Of a stretch of 64,000 nucleotides of DNA, positions 24,060 to 35,542 are shown one piece after another. The stretch lies in assembly GCF_001649575.2 (NCBI RefSeq), contig NC_051450.1, positions 3,161,130 through 3,225,129 on the forward strand, in the 5' to 3' direction. The notes under the pieces were generated by a model that saw nothing but the letters and a program-made list of their open reading frames with translations, did no database searches and was not told where the DNA came from. Origin of the DNA: Kryptolebias marmoratus (Eukaryota; Chordata; Actinopteri; Cyprinodontiformes; Rivulidae). Positions within the stretch are counted from its first letter, which is position 1; the number at the start of each line of letters is the position of its first letter. Made by a program: the position numbers and the translations under genes.

Positions 24060-24820
24060 GGCTGGTCAACGGTACTTCAAGTCATCCACCTTTACCACGT
24101 CCATTTCTTGCAGCTTCACAGTTCCAGCTGCCTCCCTCTCATTCACATACATGTATTCTGTCCTGCTTCTACTGATTTTCATACCTCTTCTCTCCAGTGC
24201 AGACCTCTACCTCTCCAGGCTCTCTTCCACTTGCTCCCTATTCTCACTACAGATCACAATGTTGTCTGCAAACATCATGGAAACTCCTGCATGACTTCAT
24301 CTGTTAACCTGTCTATCACCTTTTCAAACAAGGAGCTCAGAGCTGATCCCTGATGTAAAAAATCCCACTCTCACCACAAACACATTTCACCACCAGCTGT
24401 TCTTGTACAAGTCCTGCACTACCCTCACATACTTCATTATAACACATTTCCTGCGTTGGCACTCAACCATCTGCTTTCTCTAGCTCCATAAAGACAAAGT
24501 GCATCTCCTTCAGACCTTCTCTATAGTTCTTCATAAATGGTCTCAAAGTAAACATTAATCTGTAGTTCTTTTTTTTTTCCATGAAAATATACTGTTGCTC
24601 ACTGACCACTATCACCTCACTTCTTTAACTGGCTTCACCAACTCTTTCTTATGTCTTCATGGTATGGCTAATCAACATTATGTCTTTGTAGTTACTACAG
24701 CTCTGCACGCCCACCTTGTTTCTGAATTTTAGTACCAGTACACTTTTTCTCCATTTCAGAAGAATTCTCTCACTTTCTGTCACTGTGTTAAACAAACTGG
24801 TTAAAAAGTCCACTGCCCTC
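24060..24820 (-). pseudogene. decayed LINE reverse transcriptase
   Basis: Minus-strand frames, broken by stops and shifts, keep the order of a non-LTR reverse transcriptase. They are, in order: a WRKS...NKVGVQSCSNYKDIML-like finger segment (about 24760-24680), an HFVFMELEKA segment that corresponds to the usual DLEKAYD box (about 24530-24495), the FADNIVICSENREQVEESLE palm segment (about 24275-24215, with FADN in place of the catalytic FADD), and a GMKISRSRTEYMYVNE thumb-side segment (about 24180-24130). The second catalytic aspartate is Asn here, so the enzyme would be dead even without the stops. The LINE clade is not certain. Confidence 0.7.
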
Positions 24821-24889
24821 ATAAGATAACAAAAGTAATATAGGAAAATATTATAATTAATGTGTAAAATATATCTGAAAAACAGCCAA

Positions 24890-25210
24890 TAAAGCTCTTG
24901 TGCGGTGTCAAAATACAGCTCTTGTTCTCCTAAAATGGGTTGGAGACACCTGTGACTACACTGAAAAAGTTTTTAGATCTGTTCCAGACACTTGCAAAGT
25001 CTCTTTGACTATTTTGAAAAAGAATTTGTTGCATCAATTTTATAACACGTTACCACTCGTGCGACAAGACTGTAAACCTGTGCAACTTCAGTGAGAAAAT
25101 TTAAATCCCTGTGATTGTTGCAAGACATTCTGGAGACTCCCTTGTGAATGCTGTTCTCCAACTAGTCCCCAGCAGTTGTTGCACAGTGAGATACTACCTT
25201 AAAGTGGAAG
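24890..25210 (+). repeat. dispersed repeat family A copy
   Basis: The end is clear: CATTCTGGAGACTCCCTTGT, CCAACTAGTCCCCAGCAG and CACAGTGAGATACTACCTTA, matching 28160-28275 and the inverse of 5575-5650. Confidence 0.45.
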
Positions 25211-25219
25211 CCACTTTCT

Positions 25220-27595
25220 CTAACTGTCTCTGTTGTCTGCTATAATGTGTTATTCTTTGAATGTGTGCAACACAAAGTAGAATAATATGTTGTTTGCCTT
25301 TGTACCTATAACTGTTTCTTCTGAATGTTTGTAGCACTCTTTTATACTATGCTTTAAAATTCTACCAAGACCCAGATAAAACAGCTTCAGCTATGAGGTC
25401 CTCCATTGTTGGTGAATGTCACTGAGCAGAATGTTGTGCAATCACAACTATGTCATTGCAATGTGTGAAATAAAACATGCTGGATTTATGTGAAAATGAC
25501 TAATAGCATCTTAAAAAGCAAATCATCTTTACCAAAACAACAGCGGGTGTTGTTTTGGTCAGCGACTGCATAGTTTAGTTTTTTCTGAGCTCCAGGGTCT
25601 TTTTTGAACCAAGTAAGCTAAAAAATGAAGGTGAGGTGAGACTGGTTGTGTCTATGGTAAGCTGATCTTATGTGATGCTGTATGTCACAATTCCATCTCA
25701 GTCACAAGAAACCCAATACATAAAATGCTGCTGCTGACTGTTTTTATGTTTTTAGCTTGTTACTTGTCACCTAAAACAAAGTTTGGAGCTACACTGTGGT
25801 TCATCAATATAAATACACCATTTTTATTTTATGCTGAAAACATATACCTACTAAGAATTTACAAATGCAGTTTTGGGACAGGTTCTCAAGTTAAGGGTCT
25901 TTAATGGACCAGCAAACATTCATGCCTGTGTGTAAGTGGGCATTTGTGCCTTTACATTACAGAGTATCTGTAAAGCCCCTGTCTCCATCCTCCTTGTAAT
26001 GTCAGCCCACAGTCTCCACCGCAGTTTGCCCAAAGTCTGCCAAGGCCCTCGTTATATTTATCCCATTATGACCCCCCCCCGACTCCTCTCTCACAAGTTC
26101 ACTATTTCCTTATCCATCAGCCTCCTCCCCTTCCCTTACTTCCGCTCACATTCCTGCATTTCACTGCCATAAACAACTATTAACTTAATGGTTACAAAAG
26201 TCATTAAAAAAGAAACATCTGTGGAGCCACAACAGCCAATGGCAAGAAGCAAAAAGCAGCAGAGCAAAGGAGAGAAAGGCTGTGGTTGGCTCCTTGCAGT
26301 GCTTGCACCTTGTTGAGTCCTTCCCACTTCTATGCATGCTCTTTATAGTCTGTCTAGTGAGGGGAAGAAGCAGCAGGATATAGTTGGGGAAACAAAACTG
26401 AGAAGGCAGGATGGGGGATTTAGCAAAAGACACACAGACACATGGAAATAGTTAGCATCTCAGTGGTGGCAGGCTGCAGCCTGCTCTCTTTGCCTTTCTG
26501 TTCTTTTTCATTTTCAATCTTTTACGTCCCAAAATAGGATCCAGATTGCCTCTGTGGCTGCTTAATTTGGGCTCCCTACTATTTAAGCATGTAAGTGGAA
26601 ATTGAGGTGGAAAAATTTAAAGAAAATAAAAAGGATAGGTTTCAGTGGGGGTATAAACTGAATAATTACAGAAGTTAAAGCATTTTGAGCTTTAAGATTC
26701 TAGTCTGAGCTTGAACAATTACCACTTTATTCATGCCATTTTCAGCTATAAGGGTTTGCTACAAGAATGTTGTGAGGTAGAAAAAAATCTTATTAATTCA
26801 GAAGATGCAAGTGAATCAAATGAATACGGAAAGTTCTATGCAATAGCAATTAAATGTGCCTTTAACCCCTTGGGCACCTTTGATTTCACTGGGAGCAGGG
26901 ATTGCAAAAACCGAGGTATTGAAAAACAAATGTACAGAAAGCTCAGGCAGGGTTGGGACCAACTTGCTTGTGGTCACCACTGCCTTCACTCAGTTATGAC
27001 TGAGGGTGCCTCATGTCAAGCAAACACCACTGTATGAGCAAAAAAGAAGAACCGCTGAGATGTTTACAGATAAAACCCATTTTCCTCAGTACCTAATGTA
27101 CATGAAAACAATGCAAGCATTGTGTTATTGTAGTGCTCCAATGCCAGAAATACATCTGGAGCACTTTCAGTGGAGATGTTAAGCTGTTTGGTGTCCTGTG
27201 TGAGTCAGGAGACAAGATGAAAGCTGGAGTCAGCGAAGTGTTGCCTCACATATACAGGCAACACAATGGTGTTTTAGGAACTGTTATTTCAAGTTATTTG
27301 GTGCTTTCAGACTGCAGGGGATCCATTCAAAGTCCTTCTAACCATATGAGGTAGTTTGTTCTGTTTTGTTTAAGCACTGGAAACACTGCGGCCATTAATA
27401 GTCCTTATACCTATGTTTATCAGATCTTTTTAAACTCCTGCTTCAGAGTAAATGCATTCTTAGTTCAATATGGGATTCTCAGATGATGTAAGGGGATGTG
27501 ATTAATTTATACTTAACCCTTCTGAAGCTCTCAAATGCGAGAGAGATAAAGAGAGGTAAAGAAGCTTTTGTAACTTTGGGTCAATTTGACCTGAA
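25220..27595. other. no recognisable feature
   Basis: About 2.4 kb with no gene or repeat that I can name. The 108-residue frame at 26711-27037 has no motif. Confidence 0.35.
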
Positions 27596-27639
27596 GTATA
27601 CTGAATGCAATTCCAGCTCCTAGAGGTCTAAAACAGCAT

Positions 27640-28010
27640 TTACTTGGGATAGTATCTCACAGGGCTATGACTATTGGAGACTTGTTTGCAATTCAAAATC
27701 GCAAGAAAATAGATAAGTTATTTGTTGCAGTTTCACTGACTTTTGAGTGTTTGAGACCAAGCATCTACTAAGTCATGTGGATGCACTTTGAGCAGCCAAT
27801 TTTTAAAAATATAATATGATATTTGTGTGCAAAGCTGCAGACCAAGCACAGTACTTTGGTTGCCATCTCCATCCACATTGTACCTGTCATAGCCCACTTT
27901 GTAGCCACCTTGGCAGCTGCCCCCACATGTATGAATAATTTCCTGGAGTACACTTTTGATTGACTGATCATTGGCATGGTTTTTAGATCTGGACAATTGG
28001 GGTTGTTCCC
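27640..28010 (-). repeat. dispersed repeat family A copy
   Basis: Begins GGGATAGTATCTCACAGGGC and continues ATTGGAGACTTGTTTGCAAT, the inverse of the family A end. Its far part (CCACATGTATGAATAATTTC, then GGAGTACAC) matches 57830-57880. Confidence 0.45.
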
Positions 28011-28084
28011 TCAGATATTATATGTTGTGAGGAGTACTCCACCACATTTATGAAAAGTCTGTGACTACTATGAAATATATTTTT

Positions 28085-28300
28085 TGCACATACTGTTCAA
28101 ACCTGTTAAAAATTCAAGCAAAAAGGCTGCAATCTTCTGTGATTCATCCAAGGACATTGAGAATCCCCTGCAAACCTTTCAAGACATTTTGGAGGCATTT
28201 TGTGAATGCTGTCTGCCATCTCTTCACCAAATAGTCCCTAAAAAGTCGTGGCCCAGTGAAATACTTCTCTTAAGTAGAAGCTACATACTGTGACTGTCTC
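28085..28300 (+). repeat. dispersed repeat family A copy
   Basis: GACATTTTGGAGGCATTTTG, TGAATGCTGTCTGCC, ACCAAATAGTCCC and CCCAGTGAAATACTTCTCTT match the right half of the copy at 24890-25210. It lies just beyond an inverse copy (27640-28010). Confidence 0.45.
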
Positions 28301-28309
28301 TGTTGTCTG

Positions 28310-29240
28310 TTATGATGTTCTCCTCTTAAACTTGTGCAGCATAAAGTAGACTAATCTGTTGGCCTTTGTAACTCCTTCTTCTTGAAGTCTTTACCACTCT
28401 CCTGAACTTCACTTTAAAAATTAAATAAAGAACTCACAATATACAGGTCCAACAATGGAGTCCTCCATTATGTTGTTGGTGAATGTCATGCAAGTGTTGT
28501 GACTGTGCTTTTGACTGAAGTCTGCTAAGTGTTACACAATCCTGGTCTTTCCCTGGCAGTGAAAAAGCAAACATGTTGCTTCTGTTCCACAGTGGGACTA
28601 ACAACCCGTAAATCACTCAGAGAATCCTTATACCTGCTTGGTCAAAAACAACCTTGTGGGACATGGGGCAAAAAGGATGGTAAGCCAGGGGGATGACAAT
28701 GTGGGCACTCAATGCTGATTTCTACAGTACATTCCCACGATGCTGGATCTTGAATTTCCATACTGATTCCATCTTGAAGGGGGGGGGGATGCAGAGAACC
28801 AAAGTGGAGGGCGCCTGGAAAATGGCAGATCCTTTAAGTAACATAAACAGATCGTAAAAAGGCTCTTCAGTCTGACTGTGGGAGCCAACTGGAGCTCAAG
28901 TCTCCCAGTTTATAGGTTTAGGTTGGAGCCAGTATCACTTCAGCTGTGTCTTTTCTGATCTGTGTCACAACTTGGACAGATGTGTTTCAGTGTATTTAGA
29001 TGTGAAAAATCAGTATTCACTTCATAAAAACTACAGTCAGTCACATTTGATATAGTATGCTGAAAGCACACCATGACTTGAATGAATATATATATATTTT
29101 TTTTTACAGGGTCAACAAGGAAGCCTACCGTGACAAAGTACATCCATTTCCATGACTCACTGTTTAGATCGTATATGTCAGATCAGAAACATTGTCCATT
29201 CTCAGAGACTTACCGTGTCAGTATCCAGCACAGCCAAGGT
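28310..29240. other. no recognisable feature
   Basis: No gene or repeat recognised. Confidence 0.35.
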
Positions 29241-29243
29241 GTT

Positions 29244-29735
29244 GGCATTGTCATGATGTGGAGTGACGAAGGCGAACCCAGAGCGCAGACTCATTTTAAA
29301 GAAAGAAAAACTAATTTATTAAACTAAGAAAACGAACAAAAACAAAAAGCTGACGTGGCAGCAAACAGATAAGAACTAAATAAGAATACATAAATAGAAC
29401 AGAACTCAGAAAACCAGGAACACGGAGCCAAGCAAACAAGAGAGACAAACATCAAACAAATCTTAGACAATGGACCAGCGAGGTATGGAGAGAAATGACC
29501 AGGTTTTAAAGACTGGGGATAACCAGGTGAGTGGGAACAGGTGGAATGATTACTGAGTAGGGACAGGTGAAGATGGGTGTGTCTGACAGAGAAGTGAATG
29601 ACTGGGGGAGAGTGAAAATGAACATGAACATGAGACAAAAACGAAAAGTACAACCAAACAAAACAAAAACCAAAGAACTAAAATCAAAATAAAACAAAAA
29701 CAAAACCTAGAAAAAAGCCAAATCACCACAGGCAT
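29244..29735 (-). mobile_element. solo LTR with 5-bp target duplication
   Basis: The LTR spans 29249-29730 (482 bp), flanked by GGCAT at 29244-29248 and 29731-29735. In minus-strand sense it starts TGTGGTGATTTGGC and ends CATCATGACA, the TG...CA ends of LTRs. The poly(A) signal AATAAA lies at 29321-29316 in the context TAATAAATTAGTTTT, shared with 8804-9246. No gag or pol sequence is next to it, so it is a solo LTR left by recombination between two LTRs. The minus-strand frames inside it are not genes. Confidence 0.75.
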
Positions 29736-30188
29736 GTTGGTCATGAGCTTGTTCTACAGCTGGCCTTAGTCTCACATTTCATCTTTATAAACTCACTTTT
29801 CTGAAAAGTAGATGTGACTTCTGTGTGCGTTCTGGAAGTGAGAGCAGTGTGGTTTGGAGTAAAGGTCTAAAATTTATGATGCAATGCAGCTTATGAAACA
29901 GAACTTTGTGTTCAGTGTGCCATTGTTTTCTGACTTTGTGTGAAATGTGGTCATTCAACAACTGAAGAAAATTTTGTAAAGATTAAATACATGCATCTTG
30001 CTTTTTTAAACACAACAAAAGTTGAATTTTTGGAGAGTACTCATAGTAAACAACACTGTAAATGTACAGCAATGTACATATAAGTTACTATGTTCCCACA
30101 ACTGATATAAAACAAGAAATAATATTATTTAACAGGACATCCTGTTTTTTAATTCACTAAATTAAACTTGTGATGTACAAAAGCTTAA

Positions 30189-30881
30189 TTTTCTGCCAAG
30201 AAACACTTTGGGACCCGGTAATTCAGCCAAACACAGGAGAGAATAGTAGTTTTATTAAACCACTGGGAGAATGCAACACTCAGTAACAGGAACGCTGACA
30301 GCAGCTCTGCGGAGAGAGAGGGGAGTTTGGTGAACCAAACGCAACACAGGAAGTTTGATCTTGTGATGGTGGAGGTACTAACCTGGGATACAGTGAAACG
30401 GAGGATGAAGAGGGTCAATGGAAGAGTGAAGACCGCGAGGAGTACCAGAGCGGGGGCTTGGCTTGGCGTTCTCGCCAGGTTGGTCACAGGAGGAAAACCA
30501 AACTCGGGGTCGGACAGGCGATGGTCGTTACCGGGAGGGCAAAGAGCGAAAGACAAATCTGAAGGGGCAGGCGAAAGGTCCAGGTCCGTGAAACAGGCAA
30601 GGGTCGTGGTTCAGATATCCGTTATCTAGCAAAGGTCTGACAAGAGCAAGGCGCAGGGGGAATCCAAGAAACAAGGTCAGGCAGAGAATGCTGGAAAACT
30701 ACTTGCATAACTGCGTTCAATAATCTGGCACTGAAGAAGAGGAGGAGCATATAAAGGGTGTGGCCCAGGTGTGGGAGAGGTACAGGTAATCAGGAAGGAG
30801 TCACAGGTGAGCTGAATGAGACTTGATTAGTGGCATGGCAAGACAGACCATGATGAAATCAGACATGATCCTTACATTTTC
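30189..30881 (-). mobile_element. solo LTR with 5-bp target duplication, second family
   Basis: The LTR spans 30194-30876 (683 bp), flanked by TTTTC at 30189-30193 and 30877-30881. In minus-strand sense it starts TGTAAGGATCATG and ends TTCTTGGCA. A TATA-like TTTATATG is near 30757-30750 and AATAAA is near 30256-30251, giving a long transcribed part of about 500 nt. It contains a possible small intron: donor G|GTTAGT at 30382 and acceptor CTCCGCAG ending at 30307. The 123-residue minus-strand frame inside is not supported as a protein. No internal retroelement sequence adjoins. Confidence 0.72.
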
Positions 30882-31419
30882 ATCTAAATTAATCTGAACT
30901 CAGAAACTTGCACAGTAGAGAAAATATTTTTTAACTTAACCTGTACTTACCTTTTTTTGACATAACACTCATATTTCTATTATAACTTTTATATTTTTTT
31001 TGTTTGCTTCACACATTGAAAGCACTTTGTGACAACATGATACATAATTATTTCAACCATGGTTAGGTTTACTTTTCTTCCAATTGAACTAAATAAAAAC
31101 AGAACTTTTTATGTTTAGTGCTTTCATTTAATTCAAAGTTTTAGGACTTTTTACACTGTATTGTTTGATGTGTGTTGATGGGAAAAACTTTTTTTTTTCA
31201 TTGTATTTTGAACATCAGTGAAAACTGATATTAAACTTACAATTATATTTTATGATAGGTCATTGAAGATCATAATATATAACTTATCCATCCATACCCT
31301 GGGACACAAACTCCTCTTTTATATTTGTGAATCTGGACATCAAAATAAATATATTGTTGCATTTTGTAAAACTGAAGGAACAAACAAAAATTGTTTATTT
31401 TTTTACCAAGACTGAACAA

Positions 31420-31560
31420 AAAAATCTATATTTGCTTGGTGTCAGTTTTGATTACACGGTTATTTACATGGATTTTTGTGGTTATTTGCAAGTGCAAGTA
31501 GCTGCAAAAACACTAAACTGGGAGATACAGTTCAAGGTTGAATATTTTTGATCAGTTGCT
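31420..31560 (+). repeat. possible family B fragment
   Basis: GTCAGTTTTGATTACACGGT and GTTATTTGCAAGTGCAAGTA resemble the late part of the family B copy at 14950-15300 (GTCAGTTTT, GGTTATTTGCAAATGCAAATA). Weak. Confidence 0.3.
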
Positions 31561-33100
31561 GGGTTTAGACCACATGACAGATGTAATTTATATCTTAAGT
31601 CCAGAAAAAAGTACATTAGCCTCCTATTTGCCACAAATAAAAAAGTTGGAAATAACTTCTCATGTTATTTTATGTATCTACTGCACAGGTTTCTGGTCTA
31701 AATTTCTGACTCACAAAAGTCATGTAACGACATCTAATGTGAGACATTTTCTTAGCAGTATTTGTGTTTATTACTTTCTTAATCCTTCTATGTAATTTCT
31801 TTGAATTACTACCCATGTGACAGATATTGATCTGATGAAGCAGCTGGTTGGCAACCAGACCGGGCGGGCTAGTTTGTAATTATTAGTTTAAGGCCCCTGA
31901 CAGCCGTGTTCTGCCATCTCCTCTTGGCAGCTCGGGTCACAGGAACCATAAAACATGATTAAGTGAAAGAGCTGTAGTTGTAAAGCTCCTTTCAGCCACT
32001 CAGGAATGAAAAATGACAATGAAATCAGTCGCAGCATGGGAACATAGCTGGGTTCTCAGTAATGATTAAACCACTGGTTTGGATAACCCATGGCAGGCAG
32101 ATAAACAAAGTATGAAAACTGAGTAGGCAGAATCGTATGTGCTGTGTTTGTTTATTTCGCATAATAAGCTTAGCAAAGAAATAGGGTAAGTAGCATGCAA
32201 CTGAATAAGACAATTATCTACACTGTTGTACTGCATTGGAAAAACAATTTGTTTCCCTCTGAACTATCGTAGCACAAGTCATGTGACATTGTCCTACTTA
32301 CCTTAATACATCAAGTAATTACCACAAAGAAGGAATGATCTGTCTGTATTTTAAAAAAAGTTTATTTTTGTTCATGATTTAAAAGTCTCTTGTAGTGGTG
32401 ACAAACTATTTTGTTATCTTAGAATGAAGGCAGTCTTGTTGGCAGATGGTTAGCGGTAGCTTCATACTCAGTCAAGAGAAATTAAAGTTACTGGGAAAGT
32501 ACTGTATATCTTCCCAACTACTTCTAGACAAGAGCAGAAGTCAGCTTCTTTACCAAAATATCAGTGATTTATTTTTATATGCATCATTATTTTGGTTTTT
32601 ATCAAGCTAACTACTCATTAAATAAAAAGAGGAATCACTTCTATGAACCTGATCTTGTTTAGGTTTCTTTGTGTTTCGTTAAACACAACATGCTCAGTCA
32701 CACCTGTTTAACATTCAGATAAGGACTGTTTTTTATATTTACAGTCCGAATGCATTTACTGAATGTTCCATTAACTTCAGAGGTCACAACTCTGATATGA
32801 GAATGATGTCAAACCACCAGCTGCAAGTCGGGAAATCAGTGAAATTTGCCAACTCTTTTGCTCAGTAATGAGGCTAATTGTTATTTGCAAAATAAGCTGA
32901 TAATGCACTTTTCTACATTGAAATCGTGTAGCTACATGTTTCCTAAGCATTTATACTGTTTATAACCTGTAAGCTGTTTAGAGTTTAGAGGTTGTTCATG
33001 TTAATTATTCTAACTTGAATCTTGGAATCTTCCAGTTTATTGAGATGGAAAAATACACACAAAACCAAAGTTCATCCATTTTCCACAGGGATGCCTGAAA
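31561..33100. other. no recognisable feature
   Basis: AT-rich with no gene seen. A less AT-rich segment at 31830-32010 looks single-copy within this window, but nothing shows a function. Confidence 0.3.
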
Positions 33101-33102
33101 GA

Positions 33103-33265
33103 CAGAGGTGGAAAGAGTACCAATGTACCAATGTACTCAAGTAAAAGTACAGTTACCCTCTCAAACTCTCACTAAAGTACGAATAAAGTCACTTGTAATA
33201 AAATCCACTCGAGCAGAAGTACAAAGTAAGTCACTAAAGTAAAAATTTACTTCATGGAAAGGTTA
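33103..33265 (+). mobile_element. hAT-type non-autonomous repeat, one end
   Basis: Starts CAGAGGTGGAAAGAGTACCA, a hAT-like end, followed by ACTCAAGTAAAAGTACAGTT, CACTAAAGTACG and GCAGAAGTACAAAGTAAGTC. Repeated AAGTAC units of this kind are familiar from fish hAT-type MITEs. The opposite end was not found. Confidence 0.45.
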
Positions 33266-34134
33266 TTTAGTTCCTTTTTTCCAGCAGGAGGGTGTCCTTC
33301 TTGCAGTGTACAAAAGACAAGAGTTTTCTTTTTTTCTCAAACAAGTTCCTAAGTTAAATAAAAAGCCTCACAATTTAATATGCAATTACTAAATACAACA
33401 TGTCAACACATGATATTTAAAATGCTTAGACAGAATAAATTGTCATTTCAGTTCAGACCATCTCATGGTGCTCAACTTGTTCAACAACAAAACCACAAAG
33501 CAGCTGGTAGAAAAACTTCCAAATTACCTGCCCTGCTCTGGACTTTGATTAAACTTCATTCTTGTGGCTACAATAATACATTTCTTGCTCACAAAAATAT
33601 AAGAATAAATAAACATGACTTTTAAAACAGTGGAAGGTTTGAATAAACTGTATGTCATACTTCCATTAAAAAGGTCAGGTTTTATAAATTAATTTTCATG
33701 AGGTTCTGATGCCTGGTCAGTGGATTACCAGAGGGTCGAACTACAAGGTAAGGTTAACACTTTAACTACTATGATGAGCTGAAATTACACAGTCATTTTA
33801 AAAGTCAGCCAATTCTCTGCATTTAGACACTGATCAAATGTTGCTGTTTAAATATTCAAATTTAACCACAACACAATAATTATTCAGAGATGATATTTTA
33901 TTTTATAATGTAATCTATAAATTGTCATTTATAGATTGTAATTTTAGGTAAAATCATTCCATTTGACTTGATCGAATCTTTTAAAATAACTCACAAAACT
34001 TTCTGCAAGTCTGAGAAATGGGATTAAAAACTTAAATTCACTCCCACTTTGCACCAGAAGCTGCAGTAAAACTTCAGAAAAAATGTGTCTTGAACCAAAT
34101 CTTATCAGAACCATAATTTAAACTGATCATCCAT

Positions 34135-34260
34135 TCATTCATTTTCTGTACCTGCTTCTCCTTTCCGGGTTGTAGGAGCTGCTGCCTATCTTCAGCAGCC
34201 ACTGTGAGAGAGGCGGTGGACACCCTGGATAAGCTTGCATCCCCTCTTTAAAATAACTGA
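34135..34260 (-). repeat. SINE-like teleost repeat (family E), 3' end
   Basis: ATTCATTTTCTGTACCTGCT, GGGTTGTAGGAGCTGCTGCC, GAGAGAGGCGGTGGACACCC and TGGATAAG form the inverse of the family E tail. Confidence 0.5.
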
Positions 34261-34598
34261 ACTATCACTTTAATATTCAGACAACTGCTGATTCAATGTG
34301 ACTGTTGTTAAAAAATATTCTTACTCAAACATTAATGGCAGGTAATGTTACTTTCAACATAAATAAAATAACATTAAACCACTGCATTAATGTTACTGAT
34401 CAGTTTATTATTATTATTCATCAGATTGTATGTTTTAATTAGTCTAGGTCCTGTCCACCTTTTGATTGTCTGACATGTTTTCAGACGGGAGTTTGGAGAG
34501 TTAATGATGCTCTCTGTTTATTAACACGTCATGCTAAAGAGTTAGCATAATTATTAAGTACACAGCAAATTCAAAAGTGTTAAATGTTTTGGTGTTAG

Positions 34599-35495
34599 TG
34601 TGGCCTATATGGTTCTGGTGGCTTCTACTAGTGTGGCAATGAATAACAAGGAGCTGCTCAAGTTGGCATCAGCTGTTTCTTATTTCTCCATCTGCATTTC
34701 ACAGAACGGGCATGGAAGTAAGGTCAGTCTCTGGCATAAAACAAGCTCCTCGTCGGTGATCCTCATGGCTCTGAGGATTACCCATAATAACGTAACCACA
34801 ATAAAATAATTTCAAATTACAGTGATCGCATAGTGGATTTCGTTTTACAGTAAAAGAACAACCAATAAGTGTCTTTCAGAGTAAATAAAGTAACTAATTA
34901 AAATGTTCTGAAAAATAAAATAAAATGCTGACATTTTATTTACTGGATGCCATTTTTATGTTTTAGTTTATATAACCTTGCATTTTAGAACAATGCAGAA
35001 CATAAATGAACCACATCATTATATAAAACTGTTAAAATAAAACTCAGTCTCATGTTAACCATCTGCTACAGGAGAATTGGTAAAACATACCTGCATTTCA
35101 CAGAACGGGCATGGAAGTAAGGTCAGTCTCTGGCATAAAACAAGCTCCTGCAAGAAGGAGCCATAGTGTTACCACGTGGGAAATTCCCACTACACTTTCC
35201 CTCGAACTAGACATTCTCAACACGACAAAAACAACATAATAACAGAACTAGCGTGACCCAGACCGAACATATTTTAACAATATGCAAAAACGAAAATCAC
35301 AAACACACTTCACAAAATGCATAACTAATATTTCTTTATCACATGGCAGAGACACGTTACCTCGTCGGTGATCCTCATGGCTCTGAGGATTACCCATAAT
35401 ACCCCGCTCTTCCTAGGTGAAGGCAATATAACTTTTTACCAGCAGATGGTGCATTTTAGCAGGATTTAACCTGAACCATTTTAACTATGTTACAC
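34599..35495 (-). repeat. gypsy 3' LTR (runs into gap)
   Basis: Matches 41739-42636 throughout my side-by-side reading except for one missing C near 34681. By position it holds exon1 (35401-35361), intron 1 (35360-35148), exon 2 (35147-35091), an intron 2 remnant (35090-34790), then the fused exon1-exon2 copy (34789-34692) and exon 3 (34691-34599). Its first bases in element sense fall in the assembly gap that starts at 35496. A 69-residue plus-strand frame here is not a gene. Confidence 0.95.
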
Positions 35496-35542
35496 NNNNN
35501 NNNNNNNNNNNNNNNNNNNNNNNNNNNNNNNNNNNNNNNNNN
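35496..35542. other. assembly gap (47 N) at the pol-LTR junction
   Basis: The gap covers the end of pol, its stop codon, the expected polypurine tract and the first bases of the 3' LTR. The LTR boundary and any terminal mismatch therefore cannot be read here. Confidence 0.99.

Noticed and set aside
29324..29744. Phe/Ser-rich minus-strand frames that look like membrane proteins
   Set aside because: They lie wholly inside a solo LTR and reflect its T-rich sense strand.
33103..34500. One long hAT element from the CAGAGGTGG end at 33103 toward 34500
   Set aside because: No matching inverted end was found, and the 3' part contains an unrelated family E repeat.
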